From the NCBI GenBank assembly GCA_036741695.1, contig DAINRU010000027.1:1-31247 (forward strand): a DNA stretch of 31,247 nt. The letters run 5' to 3'. Of this stretch, positions 22,363-29,924 are shown piece by piece; position 1 is the stretch's first letter; each line of letters starts with the position of its first letter. The position numbers were made by a program, and so were the translations under genes. Below the pieces are notes generated by a model that was not told where the DNA came from, did not search any database, and was given only the letters and a program-made list of their open reading frames with translations. The DNA is from JAFANK01 sp036741695. Lineage in GTDB: Bacteria; Vulcanimicrobiota; Vulcanimicrobiia; Eremiobacterales; Eremiobacteraceae.

Positions 22363-23256
22363 CTACAGCCGCGGGGTGACGGTCGGGTATGGCGTCGGTC
22401 CGAAGATCGATGGGATGGGAATAGGCGTTTCCTCGTCTGCAGGCGTGTTCGTCGGCGACTCCTCGGGCGAGCTCTGCGCGGCCGGTGCAGGCGAAGCGTG
22501 GGTCCATGAGCTCAAGACGACGTCCATCGTCGCCGAATAGTTGTCGTGACCGCCGTGGCCGCCGGGCTGCTGGACGACCGTCAGGGTGCGCAGCGCTTCG
22601 CCGATGAGCAGGTGGTCGACGGTGTCGTAGTACGACGTACCGCTGACGGCGATGGAGCCTGAAGCGGGCAGGCCGTCAGTGGTCTTGAGCAACTCGCCCG
22701 AACCCAGCGTCTGCACCTCGTAGGCGGTGAATCCTTGATAGGTCTTCGACCCCACCACCTTGCGCGAGAGCGTCAGATGGACGGACGGCGTGTTCTCGGG
22801 CGTCGTCCAGGCGCCGCCCAGGTGCAGCTCGTGCTGCGTGATCTCGGCCGTGGTCGTATTCGCAAACGTGAGCGCGTCGGAGATCCCGAGTCCGAGCTGG
22901 TTCTTCACGAGCAGGCGACCGTCGGTCATCACCTTTGCCGCCGTGCTCGAGTGCGATTCGAACGGCGTGCCTTTATCGGTCCCTTGGAAGCTCGCGGCGA
23001 CGTTCGCATATGCGGTGCCATCCGAGCCGATGGCATAGATCGTGAACGTCTCAGTGCCTTGGGCCGAGCTCTCGATCGCCTTGTCCTGCGGGTGGGCCCC
23101 TGCGGTCGTGTGGTGCTGTTGGAGCTCGACGGTGATCTGATAGACGAGCTGATCGCCGGCCGCTAGGCTTGTCGGGGAGCTCGCAGCAGCGCTTATCGAC
23201 ACCGCGACGATCGCCGCGAGGATCAGCGCTGTTCCGGTCGCCGCGAGATCTCTCAA
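22363..23256 (-). CDS. Secreted protein of unknown function, Thr/Pro-rich tail
   Basis: A 297-residue exported protein, not recognised. Signal peptide about 1-25 (ALILAAIVAVSISAAAS), then a beta-rich body (30-245) with LAAGDQLVYQITVELQ, VKNQLGLGISDALTF and DHLLIGEALRTLTVVQQ, and a tail of Pro, Thr and Glu (255-297). Parts of the body resemble the general shape of secreted proteins that report a measured quantity, but no motif is diagnostic. The start is TTG at 23256, with GGAGG 4 nt upstream; no ATG or GTG gives a complete signal peptide. Co-transcribed with the gene at 21204. Confidence 0.7.
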   Translation of the reverse strand: MRDLAATGTALILAAIVAVSISAAASSPTSLAAGDQLVYQITVELQQHHTTAGAHPQDKAIESSAQGTETFTIYAIGSDGTAYANVAASFQGTDKGTPFESHSSTAAKVMTDGRLLVKNQLGLGISDALTFANTTTAEITQHELHLGGAWTTPENTPSVHLTLSRKVVGSKTYQGFTAYEVQTLGSGELLKTTDGLPASGSIAVSGTSYYDTVDHLLIGEALRTLTVVQQPGGHGGHDNYSATMDVVLSSWTHASPAPAAQSSPEESPTNTPADEETPIPIPSIFGPTPYPTVTPRL

Positions 23257-23266
23257 TCGCCCTCCG

Positions 23267-23932
23267 ATGCAGTGCGGTCGTCTCGACAGGACGTGGGCAG
23301 GTTTGGCAGCAACCGCAAATAAACCCTTCGCTTCGGTGACGAGGCTCTTCGCTCTGCTCTTCGTTCTCGCGTTGTGGTGCAGGTCGCTCCCGGCGATCGC
23401 CGATTCGGACGACGGCTACGACTCCAATATCGCGCAGGCTGTGCGCGCCGCCACAGAACGCTACCGTTTGGTCGTGTGGGCGCAGAGCGACGGCTACGTG
23501 CAGACGACCGACTACATCGCCTCGTTCGGAACGATGTACACGAATCACCAGCGCTTTGACCCCAAGGGGCTCGACGCGCCGACCGTGCTCGTTTATGACA
23601 TGGCCGGACGTCTGGTCGCTTGCGGCTATCAGTTCCTCGATCCGGCGGCCATCTTCTCCGCGCTGAAAGCGACAGACGTGCATGGCTGGTATGACATCCC
23701 CAAGCACGTCCACTACAACATCGTCGTCGACGGCACGACGTATTACGCCCAGCAGCCGTGGGACTCAGACGAGCAGCCGACCGCTGCCAACCTCATCCAG
23801 AAGAAACTCATGCCCGCTGACGCCACATTGAAGTTCGCCTTCGTGCATCCGGCGGCGCGCGCCATCATCATCTGGGCGTGGATGCCGAATGCGAACGGGC
23901 TGTTCGAAAACGACAACCCGGCCATGCCCTAG
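23267..23932 (+). CDS. Secreted protein of unknown function
   Basis: Up to 221 residues from ATG at 23267. The signal peptide VTRLFALLFVLALWCRSLPAIA begins at a GTG at 23336, which I regard as the more likely start (198 residues), since the 23 residues before it are hydrophilic and overlap the divergent promoter. The mature part has no family I recognise; it has well-spaced hydrophobic and aromatic residues (TDYIASFGTMY, GWYDIPKHVHYNIVVDG, AFVHPAARAIIIWAWMP) typical of a compact alpha/beta secreted domain. The gene is divergent from the secreted pair and 17 nt upstream of polX. Confidence 0.65.
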   Translation: MQCGRLDRTWAGLAATANKPFASVTRLFALLFVLALWCRSLPAIADSDDGYDSNIAQAVRAATERYRLVVWAQSDGYVQTTDYIASFGTMYTNHQRFDPKGLDAPTVLVYDMAGRLVACGYQFLDPAAIFSALKATDVHGWYDIPKHVHYNIVVDGTTYYAQQPWDSDEQPTAANLIQKKLMPADATLKFAFVHPAARAIIIWAWMPNANGLFENDNPAMP

Positions 23933-23949
23933 CGATCGAAAGAACCAGC

Positions 23950-25680
23950 ATGAAGAACCAGGCCGTCGCCCAGCGTCTCAATGAGATCGCTTCGCTCATG
24001 GAGTTCGATGGCGAACCGTTCTTCAAGATCAAGGCGTACGAACGGGCAGCGCGCAGCGTCGAAGACAGTCAGACGCCGGTTGAGGAGCTGATCGCAAGCG
24101 GCCAGCTCGGCGAGCTGCCCGGCGTCGGCAAGGCCATCTCGCAGAAGATCGCTGACATCGTGGCCACAGGTTCGTGCAAGTACCTCGATGAGCTGCGCGC
24201 GAAGTTCCCGCCGACCATCTTGGAGCTGTTGAGCGTCCCCGGCATCGGCGCGAAGACCGCGGTCGCATTGTACCGCGAGCTCGGCATCAGCGGGCTGGAC
24301 GATCTGCGCAGATCCATCGAGGACGGCAGCATCGCGCGCGTGCCGCGCCTGGGTCCCAAGACCATCGAGAACCTCGCGGCGCGGCTCGAGCGCTTGAGCG
24401 ACCACCCCAAACGCATGCGGCTTGGCGATGCCTGGCCGCTCGCGCGCAGCATCGTGACCGCTCTTGCGGAGCTGCCGTTCGCGAAGAACGTGGTGGTAGC
24501 CGGCAGCTTGCGCCGCATGGAGCGCAGCGTACGCGACCTCGACGTCATCTGCACGAGCGAGACCCCGGAAAAGGTGCTCGAGGCTTTCGTCTCGCTGCCT
24601 ATCGTCGAACGCGTCAGCGCCAAGGGCACGACCAAGGCCACGATCTGGGCTGCCCCAGGCATCTCCGTCGACTGCCGCGTCGTCGCGCACGAGTGCTTCG
24701 GCAATCTGTTGCAGCATTTCACCGGCAACAAGGAGCACAACGTGCTGCTGCGCGAGTTCGCACAGCGCAAGGGCCTCAAGGTCAGCGAGTACGGCATTGA
24801 AGATGAGGCGGGTGCGGTGATCACCTGCACCGATGAAGCTTCAGTCTACTCCTCACTCGGCCTGCAGTACATACCCCCGGAGATGCGGTTGGGACTCGAC
24901 GAGATCGACCTCGCGCGACGAGGCGAGATCCCCACGTTGGTCGAGCTGAGCGATATTCGCGGCGACCTGCACGATCATACCGAGTGGAGCGACGGCGTGT
25001 GCACGATCGAGCAGATGGCGCGGGCAGCCGCGCAGCGCAAGCGCGAGTATCTCTCCATCTCCGACCATTCGCCGGGGCGTGCGGTCGCAAACGGGCTTTC
25101 CATCGAGCGGTTGCGCGAGCAGATGCACATCGTCGCGTCGGTGCGCGACGCGTATGGCGTGCGCCTGCTGACCGGATCCGAAGTCGATATCCGCGCTGAC
25201 GCAAGCCTCGATCTCCCCGATGACGTGCTGGCGGATCTCGACGTGGTGGTCGCCTCGATTCACTCGTCCTTCCGCGCCTCGAAGGACCAGCAGACCAAAC
25301 GGCTGCTCGGCGCGATCGAGAACCCATACGTCGCCATCATCGGCCATCCCACCGGCACGCTCATCGAAGAACGCGAAGGCTACGAATTCGACGTCGACAC
25401 CGTCTTCAAAGCGGCGGCGCGGACGGGGACGGCCCTCGAGATCAATGCCAATCCGGCGCGGCTGGACCTTTCGGCCGATCTGGCCCGTCGGGCGCGCGAG
25501 CTGGGCTGCACGATCTCCATCGACACCGACGCCCACCACATCGAAGACATGGACAACATGCTGTTCGGCGTGGCGACGGCGCGCAAAGCCGGCTTCACGA
25601 AGGAGCGCGTGCTCAACACCCGTTCCGTGCGCGAGGTCTTAGAGTTCGTGCGCGCAAAGCGCCAGGCGCTCGCGCGCTAG
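23950..25680 (+). CDS. polX: DNA polymerase X with C-terminal PHP exonuclease domain
   Basis: A 576-residue bacterial PolX. Helix-hairpin-helix motifs LPGVGKAISQKIADI and VPGIGAKTAVALY lie at about 55-70 and 95-110; the Pol beta-type nucleotidyltransferase core has GSLRRMERSVRDLDVIC (about 184-200) with the two Asp of DLD, and a third Asp in SVDCRVV. The PHP domain (about 335-570) is complete: GDLHDHTEWSDG, SDHSPG, GSEVDIRAD, ASIHSS, IGHPTG and SIDTDAHH. PolX fills gaps in base excision and end-joining repair; PHP supplies Mn-dependent 3'-5' exonuclease. Its stop overlaps the stop of the convergent PHP gene by 3 nt. Confidence 0.95.
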   Translation: MKNQAVAQRLNEIASLMEFDGEPFFKIKAYERAARSVEDSQTPVEELIASGQLGELPGVGKAISQKIADIVATGSCKYLDELRAKFPPTILELLSVPGIGAKTAVALYRELGISGLDDLRRSIEDGSIARVPRLGPKTIENLAARLERLSDHPKRMRLGDAWPLARSIVTALAELPFAKNVVVAGSLRRMERSVRDLDVICTSETPEKVLEAFVSLPIVERVSAKGTTKATIWAAPGISVDCRVVAHECFGNLLQHFTGNKEHNVLLREFAQRKGLKVSEYGIEDEAGAVITCTDEASVYSSLGLQYIPPEMRLGLDEIDLARRGEIPTLVELSDIRGDLHDHTEWSDGVCTIEQMARAAAQRKREYLSISDHSPGRAVANGLSIERLREQMHIVASVRDAYGVRLLTGSEVDIRADASLDLPDDVLADLDVVVASIHSSFRASKDQQTKRLLGAIENPYVAIIGHPTGTLIEEREGYEFDVDTVFKAAARTGTALEINANPARLDLSADLARRARELGCTISIDTDAHHIEDMDNMLFGVATARKAGFTKERVLNTRSVREVLEFVRAKRQALAR

Positions 25681-26477
25681 AGACCGAGCCTGCGCACGAG
25701 CGCCTCCGACGGTTCCCCCGCGGGGCGCCGATACTCGGTCGTGAAGTATCCATGGTAATCGCTACCGGCCGAATATAGCTTGCCGGTGCGCTGGGCGAGT
25801 GTCTGCAGCGCCTCGCGCTGCTCGTGGGTGTAGGGCAGATACATGGCTTCGAGCCCATCGAAATCCGCCAATAAGTTCTCAAGCAGGCCGGCCTCGTGCA
25901 GCCGATACGGATGGGCCACGAGCGCAACCCCGCTGGCGCCGCGCACGATCGAGGCGGCAGCGCCCGGCGACGGTAGACGCGCATACGCCTCGTCCGGCAG
26001 AGCATCGAAGAACTCCCGGAAGAGCCCGTGGGCGCGCGCTGGATCCCCGCCTTCCACGCCACGCTTGCACAAGCGCTCGATGAGCACGGGCAGGCGGACG
26101 GGGTGATCGGCGAAATCGCGTTCGAACCTGATGCCGATGCCCGCGTCAGCGAGCGAGTCCACCCAGCGGCGTTGGTTTGCGTCCCATACGTCGATGGCGA
26201 TGCGGTTGGCCGCTTCGAGCTTTGCGTCGCTCGAGTCCACGCCCAGTCCCAGCACGTGGATCACGCGGCCGTACCCGAACGTGGTCATCTCGATGCCGGG
26301 CACGAACAGCAGACCGCGCTCGTGCGCGCGCCGTTTCGCCTGCTCGTGACCTGAAGTCGTGTCGTGATCGGTCAGCGCGACGACGTGCAGGCCAGCGTCG
26401 GCGACGATATCGATGAGCGCCATCGGATCGTGGCGCCCATCGCTGTGGTTGCTATGGAGATGGAAGTCGCCGAGCAC
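25677..26477 (-). CDS. PHP-domain phosphoesterase (TrpH/YciV-like)
   Basis: A 266-residue stand-alone PHP protein. Motifs: GDFHLHSNHSDG at the start, ALTDHDTTSGH, FVPGIEMTT, VAHPYRLH and GSDYHG, all metal ligands of the PHP fold kept. E. coli RNase AM (YciV/TrpH) of this family is a 5'-3' exonuclease that also acts on 3',5'-bisphosphonucleosides; I infer a similar phosphoesterase activity. Start GTG at 26477 directly gives the MLGDFHLHS family N-terminus. It lies 29 nt downstream of uppS in one operon. Confidence 0.9.
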   Translation of the reverse strand: MLGDFHLHSNHSDGRHDPMALIDIVADAGLHVVALTDHDTTSGHEQAKRRAHERGLLFVPGIEMTTFGYGRVIHVLGLGVDSSDAKLEAANRIAIDVWDANQRRWVDSLADAGIGIRFERDFADHPVRLPVLIERLCKRGVEGGDPARAHGLFREFFDALPDEAYARLPSPGAAASIVRGASGVALVAHPYRLHEAGLLENLLADFDGLEAMYLPYTHEQREALQTLAQRTGKLYSAGSDYHGYFTTEYRRPAGEPSEALVRRLGL

Positions 26478-26506
26478 GCCTTAGCGCCGCGGGCCCACGA
26501 GCGCGC

Positions 26507-27247
26507 TTACGCGCCGCCAAAACGCCGCTGGCGTCGTTGGAACTCGATGATGGCTTCCGCGAAGTGGGCGCGGGTGAACTCCGGCCAGTACACGTCGGTC
26601 ACCCAGAGCTCGGTGTATGCGATCTGATAGAGCAGGAAATTCGAGAGCCGGAATTCGCCACCCGGGCGGATCAGTAGGTCCGGGTCGGGCAGACCGGCGG
26701 TGTAGAGATACGACCCGAGGGTGGTGTCGTCGATCGCCTCGACCGACAGCGCCCCAGAGCGCACGTCCTGGGCGAGCGCCGTCATCGCATCCTTCATCTC
26801 GGTCCGGCCGCTGTAGTTCACGGCCAGATTGAGGATCGTGCCGTCATTGCCGGCGGTCTTGTCGACGAGGTCCTCGAGCGCTTTGCGCGGCGCCCGCGGA
26901 AGGCGCTCGATGCGGCCGATGACCCGCACGCGCACGTTCTCCTTGCGCAGCATGTCGAGCTCGTTGCGTGCGAACGCGCAACACAGCTCGAAGAGCAGCG
27001 AGATCTCCGATTCCTCACGTTTCCAGTTCTCTTCGGAGAAGCCGTAGACGGTGAGGACCGGAACGTTGAACGCGCGGCAGGCGCGCGTGGTCTCGCGCAG
27101 GGTCGTCATCCCGCGACGGTAACCCTCGATGATGGGCAGGTTGTGCTCTCGCGCCCAGCGCCGGTTGCCATCCATGATGATGGCGACGTGCTTGGGGATG
27201 GGCCCGGTTGGATCGGGAAGCGGGTGGCGCGTATCTCTCGAAATCAT
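26507..27247 (-). CDS. uppS: Isoprenyl (undecaprenyl diphosphate) synthase
   Basis: A 246-residue cis-prenyltransferase. Motifs: HVAIIMDGNRRWA (catalytic Asp in MDGN), GYRRGM, LTVYGFSEENWKR, LNLAVNYSGR and PDLLIRPGGEFRLSNFLLYQ with YTELW. It condenses isopentenyl diphosphate onto farnesyl diphosphate to make the C55 lipid carrier for cell-wall synthesis. Start ATG at 27247; the open frame continues upstream through the regulator gene but without similarity. It sits 40 nt after the winged-helix gene and before the PHP gene, so it probably rides in their operon; no cdsA or dxr, its usual neighbours, are here. Confidence 0.95.
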   Translation of the reverse strand: MISRDTRHPLPDPTGPIPKHVAIIMDGNRRWAREHNLPIIEGYRRGMTTLRETTRACRAFNVPVLTVYGFSEENWKREESEISLLFELCCAFARNELDMLRKENVRVRVIGRIERLPRAPRKALEDLVDKTAGNDGTILNLAVNYSGRTEMKDAMTALAQDVRSGALSVEAIDDTTLGSYLYTAGLPDPDLLIRPGGEFRLSNFLLYQIAYTELWVTDVYWPEFTRAHFAEAIIEFQRRQRRFGGA

Positions 27248-27287
27248 CGCGTGCTCGTGGCCCTTTCGGCGGTTCGTGCGTTCCGTG

Positions 27288-27701
27288 TCATGTGGTGACC
27301 AGTCTCGGCATCGCGCGCCGCTCCGGCTGGCGTGCACCTGAGTCCGAGCGTTCGTGCACGTCGCGGATCACCGACTCCAGCTCGTCCACATAGGCGAGAA
27401 AGCGGATGCGTCCGCCCTTGGTGATGCGGCACACCGTCGTGGGACGGGCGCCGTTGCTCTCCTTGACGACCGAGACGATATCCATCTCGGCGAGCGCCGA
27501 GAGGTGCCGGCTCAGATTGCCGTCGGTGAGGCCACAGGCCTCTTGCAGCTCGGTGAAGCTCATCCCGTCGGGATGAGTGACGAGACACGTGCAGACCGCA
27601 AGCCGTCCACGCTCGTGGAATATCCGCTCTAAGCCCGAGTAGGCGAAGGGCGCTTCTGCGCGCGCGCGTTGCTGACGCTTCGCCGGTTTCCTCACGGTCA
27701 T
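27288..27701 (-). CDS. Winged-helix transcriptional regulator (PF13601-like)
   Basis: A 137-residue regulator. The DNA-binding core SGLERIFHERGRLAVCTCLV, then FTELQEACGLTDGNLSRHLSALAEMDIV and a wing with KESNGARPTTVCRITKGGRIRFLAY, is a clear winged-helix domain of the ArsR/MarR-like HTH_27 type (LTDGNLSRHL is the recognition helix). A basic N-terminal tail precedes it (RKPAKRQQRAR). There is no ligand domain; regulators of this family are usually paired with a membrane protein and repress their own operon. The ATG overlaps the stop of the membrane protein by 4 nt. The palindrome at 28315-28331 is the likely operator. Confidence 0.9.
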   Translation of the reverse strand: MTVRKPAKRQQRARAEAPFAYSGLERIFHERGRLAVCTCLVTHPDGMSFTELQEACGLTDGNLSRHLSALAEMDIVSVVKESNGARPTTVCRITKGGRIRFLAYVDELESVIRDVHERSDSGARQPERRAMPRLVTT

Positions 27702-28309
27702 GACATGGTCTCCGCTTTTCTGTCTTGCGACAAGAGATATCCGATGAACATCTGTCCGAAGCCGAAGCCCACCGGCATGACCCAGAAGCTTAGCGGCAGC
27801 GAGGTGTCCAGGGTGAGGATGAGCGCAGCTCCGGCAAGACCGAAGGCGCTCGCCACCAAGATGACGCCGCGCGGCAGCATGGCGCGCGACGAGAACAAGC
27901 CGATGCCGTACGAGGCGTACCAGATGCCGGGCAAGAGCCACGGCATGCCATGCGCGATCATAGCCAGGCTGAGCACTGCGCCGAGCGCGATAGCCGGGAT
28001 GATGGCGACGCCGACCGTGCGCGTTTGGCTGCGCTCGTGACGACCGGCGAAGCGCACATACCAGGCAAGCAGCGCCCCATAGTTGATGGCCAAAGCCAGG
28101 GCGAGGCAGACAAACCAGATCTCGAGGTAGCGTCCGACGGCGTCCGGGGTGTGCGGCGCCGGCGCGATCATCCATTGGATACCACCGGCGATGACCGCGA
28201 TCAGGCCGCTCAGCGCGGCCGCCGAGCCTGAATATCCTCGGAACTCCTGGACGCTGGCCAGACGATCGCGCACCTCGGCGAGGTCAGCGATGGCGCGTTC
28301 AACTTCCAT
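27698..28309 (-). CDS. Integral membrane partner of the winged-helix regulator
   Basis: A 203-residue protein of unknown function with about six membrane segments, following a 20-residue N-terminal amphipathic helix (EVERAIADLAEVRDRLASVQ). Segments near GLIAVIAGGIQWMIA, EIWFVCLALALAINYGALLAWYV, VGVAIIPAIALGAVLSLAMIA, WLLPGIWYASYGIGLFSS and ILVASAFGLAGAALILTL are clear. Such proteins commonly accompany PF13601-type regulators and may sense a membrane or envelope signal. First gene of a four-gene unit (membrane protein, regulator, uppS, PHP). Its ATG at 28309 has no convincing Shine-Dalgarno, but the promoter lies so close that the transcript is probably leaderless. Confidence 0.75.
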   Translation of the reverse strand: MEVERAIADLAEVRDRLASVQEFRGYSGSAAALSGLIAVIAGGIQWMIAPAPHTPDAVGRYLEIWFVCLALALAINYGALLAWYVRFAGRHERSQTRTVGVAIIPAIALGAVLSLAMIAHGMPWLLPGIWYASYGIGLFSSRAMLPRGVILVASAFGLAGAALILTLDTSLPLSFWVMPVGFGFGQMFIGYLLSQDRKAETMS

Positions 28310-28314
28310 ACGTT

Positions 28315-28345
28315 ACTTTGTAGCACAAAGTCGGTGGGATTGCAA
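28315..28345 (-). promoter_or_regulatory. Leaderless promoter overlapped by a palindromic operator
   Basis: In the minus direction TTGCAA (28345-28340) and TACAAA (28322-28317) are 17 nt apart, a good sigma-70-like pair; initiation about 7 nt later falls at or next to the ATG at 28309, so the message would have no leader. The 17-nt inverted repeat ACTTTGT-AGC-ACAAAGT (28315-28331) covers the -10 element, so bound protein would block the polymerase. Confidence 0.65.
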
Positions 28346-28503
28346 TGCGCAGTTCGGGGGGTCAAAGCGACTAGAATCGTCATCGTTGCCGCCGTTTGGC
28401 CCCCTCCAGACAAGTTTCATTGGCCCTGTGGCAGGTGCTCATCTGCGGCTACGATGATATGGTAACGAGGGCGCTGAATTGCCGGTCAAAGGAGCGAGAT
28501 ACG

Positions 28504-29475
28504 ATGGAGATAGCCGACCTTCAGATCTACCACAACGGGAAGTACGTGCGCTACGGCGATGCCAAGATCGGCCTGTTGACGCACGGGCTTAATTACGGCA
28601 CCGGGTGTTTTGAAGGTATTCGGGGCTATTGGAATGCCGATCAAGGCCAGCTCTACATCTTCCGTCTCCAGGAGCATTTCGAACGGCTCCGCCGCTCGGC
28701 CAAACTTCTGCTCATCTCCCTCGAAGAGACCGCCGCTCAACTAAGCGCGCACGCGATCGAGCTCGTCCGCCGCAACGACCTGCGCCAAGACGTCTATATC
28801 CGCCCGATCGTCTTCAAGTCGGCCGAAGAGATCGGGGTCCGGCTGCACGGCGTCGGCTTCGACCTCAGCATCATCGCCTTGCCGCACAAGGCCTATCTCG
28901 ACTCCTCCAAGGGCCTGCGTGCGTGCATCTCATCCTGGCGCCGCGTAGACGACAACAGTGCACCGGCCCGTGCCAAGCTGACCGGCATTTACGTGAGCTC
29001 CGCGCTAGCCAAGAGCGACGCCGTCAAGAGCGGCTTCGATGAGGCGATCTTGCTGACCGCCGATGGCCACGTGGCAGAAGGCAGCGCCGAGAACATCTTC
29101 ATCCTTCGGGGCAAGACGCTCATCACGCCGCCGGTCACGGACAATATCCTGGAAGGGATCACCCGCGAGACGCTCATGGAACTGGCGTCGGCTGAGCTCG
29201 GCCTCGCGGTCGTCGAACGGAGCATCGACCGCAGCGAGCTGTATCAGGCAGACGAGGTGTTCTTCACGGGCACCGCCGTCGGGGTTTCGCCTGTCATCGA
29301 AATCGACCATCGTCCGATTGGCGAGGGCACCATCGGCAAGGTCAGCGCGGCGTTGGTTCAGCTCTACGACGACGTCACGATGGCCCGGCTTAGCCAGTAC
29401 GGCCACTGGGCGACGGCGTGCTTTCCCTTAGCCAAAGCCTCTGGAATCAAGGGTCCGAAGGCAGCTGCATCCTAG
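28504..29475 (+). CDS. ilvE: Branched-chain amino acid aminotransferase
   Basis: A 323-residue fold-type IV PLP aminotransferase. It has the family's GLNYGTGCFEGIRGYW, the catalytic lysine in ARAKLTGIYVSSALAKSDA, GFDEAILLTADGHVAEGSAENIFI and the phosphate-binding GITRETLMELA. It moves the amino group between glutamate and the keto acids of Leu, Ile and Val. Start ATG at 28504 follows AAAGGAG with 9 nt spacing; an upstream in-frame extension is rejected. It stands alone and downstream of no liv gene, but fits metabolically with the liv importer at 12.3-17.1 kb. Confidence 0.94.
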   Translation: MEIADLQIYHNGKYVRYGDAKIGLLTHGLNYGTGCFEGIRGYWNADQGQLYIFRLQEHFERLRRSAKLLLISLEETAAQLSAHAIELVRRNDLRQDVYIRPIVFKSAEEIGVRLHGVGFDLSIIALPHKAYLDSSKGLRACISSWRRVDDNSAPARAKLTGIYVSSALAKSDAVKSGFDEAILLTADGHVAEGSAENIFILRGKTLITPPVTDNILEGITRETLMELASAELGLAVVERSIDRSELYQADEVFFTGTAVGVSPVIEIDHRPIGEGTIGKVSAALVQLYDDVTMARLSQYGHWATACFPLAKASGIKGPKAAAS

Positions 29476-29515
29476 ATGTCCTTCGGCAGGGGACGAGATT
29501 TTGGGTCTTTCTACC

Positions 29516-29545
29516 TTGATTTTGTCGTATAACCTCATCTATAAT
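29516..29545 (+). promoter_or_regulatory. Sigma-70-like promoter of the structured RNA and small peptide
   Basis: TTGATT (29516-29521) and a perfect TATAAT (29540-29545) are 18 nt apart. Predicted start near 29552. No long coding frame starts soon after; instead a 250-nt structured stretch precedes the 36-aa gene. Confidence 0.7.
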
Positions 29546-29551
29546 AGCTGT

Positions 29552-29756
29552 GACGGGAATCACATTTCCACCCGTCGGTAGATCTATTAAGCGCTCGAGA
29601 AGCGTGCCGATCCTTGGCAAAATAAGGCGCCGCCCTGTACAAGCGGCGCGAGATGATTAGGATCGGAAAGTTTGTCGAGCAGGTGCCCCAAGACCAGTGT
29701 CCTCGACGGTGGCAGCCGTCGCAAGACACGAGAGATGATCTTAAGGCACCAGCTCG
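29552..29756 (+). ncRNA. Two-domain structured RNA leader (unassigned class)
   Basis: This 331-nt gap between ilvE and the small peptide gene is full of paired segments. A 5' hairpin pairs 29552-29557 with 29571-29576. Domain 1: outer stem CCGATCCT (29607-29614) with AGGATCGG (29659-29666); inner stem GCGCCGC (29627-29633) with GCGGCGC (29643-29649), loop CCTGTACAA. Domain 2: outer stem 29676-29687 with 29745-29756 (11 pairs and one A-A mismatch); inner GTGTC/GACAC (29697-29701, 29725-29729) and CGACGG/CCGTCG (29704-29709, 29716-29721). Both domains carry GAGATGAT on the 3' side of the internal loop (29650-29657 and 29732-29739). This looks like a tandem cis-acting RNA, riboswitch-like or otherwise, or an sRNA. 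It matches no class I know; pairing was found by eye. Confidence 0.6.
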
Positions 29757-29806
29757 TGTGGACGAACGCGACTCAAGCTAACTGCACTTGAAGAAGGAGC
29801 CTTCTA

Positions 29807-29917
29807 ATGCTAGCTCTACTCGGTGGCGTTCTTGCCTTGTTCCACAGCCTTGGTGGCGTGCTTGTTGGCATCGGCCATTTCTTGCATGCGTTTGATCAGG
29901 TTGGGATTGGAAAGTAG
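29807..29917 (+). CDS. 36-residue hydrophobic glycine-rich peptide
   Basis: ATG at 29807 begins 36 codons ending in TAG, with AAGGAG and 7 nt spacing. The product begins MLALLGGVLALFHSLGGVLVG and ends FDQVGIGK; it is one hydrophobic stretch with regularly spaced Gly and three His, and could insert in the membrane as a single helix or self-associate through Gly-zipper contacts. AGAAG (29792-29796) can pair with CTTCT (29801-29805), leaving the ribosome-binding GGAG partly in the loop. Not recognised; a holin-like, toxin-like or signalling peptide is possible. It is transcribed after the structured RNA and converges with the HD-GYP-like gene, 7 nt away. Confidence 0.6.
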   Translation: MLALLGGVLALFHSLGGVLVGIGHFLHAFDQVGIGK

Positions 29918-29924
29918 ACATAGC

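Noticed and set aside
29535..29729. 64-aa minus-strand open frame inside the structured RNA
   Set aside because: No ribosome-binding site or hydrophobic or domain pattern; it overlaps the promoter and stems of the RNA.
29552..29756. Cyclic di-GMP, glycine or glutamine riboswitch
   Set aside because: I looked for the conserved cores of these classes because of the tandem layout and the nearby HD-GYP-like gene, but they are not present by eye.
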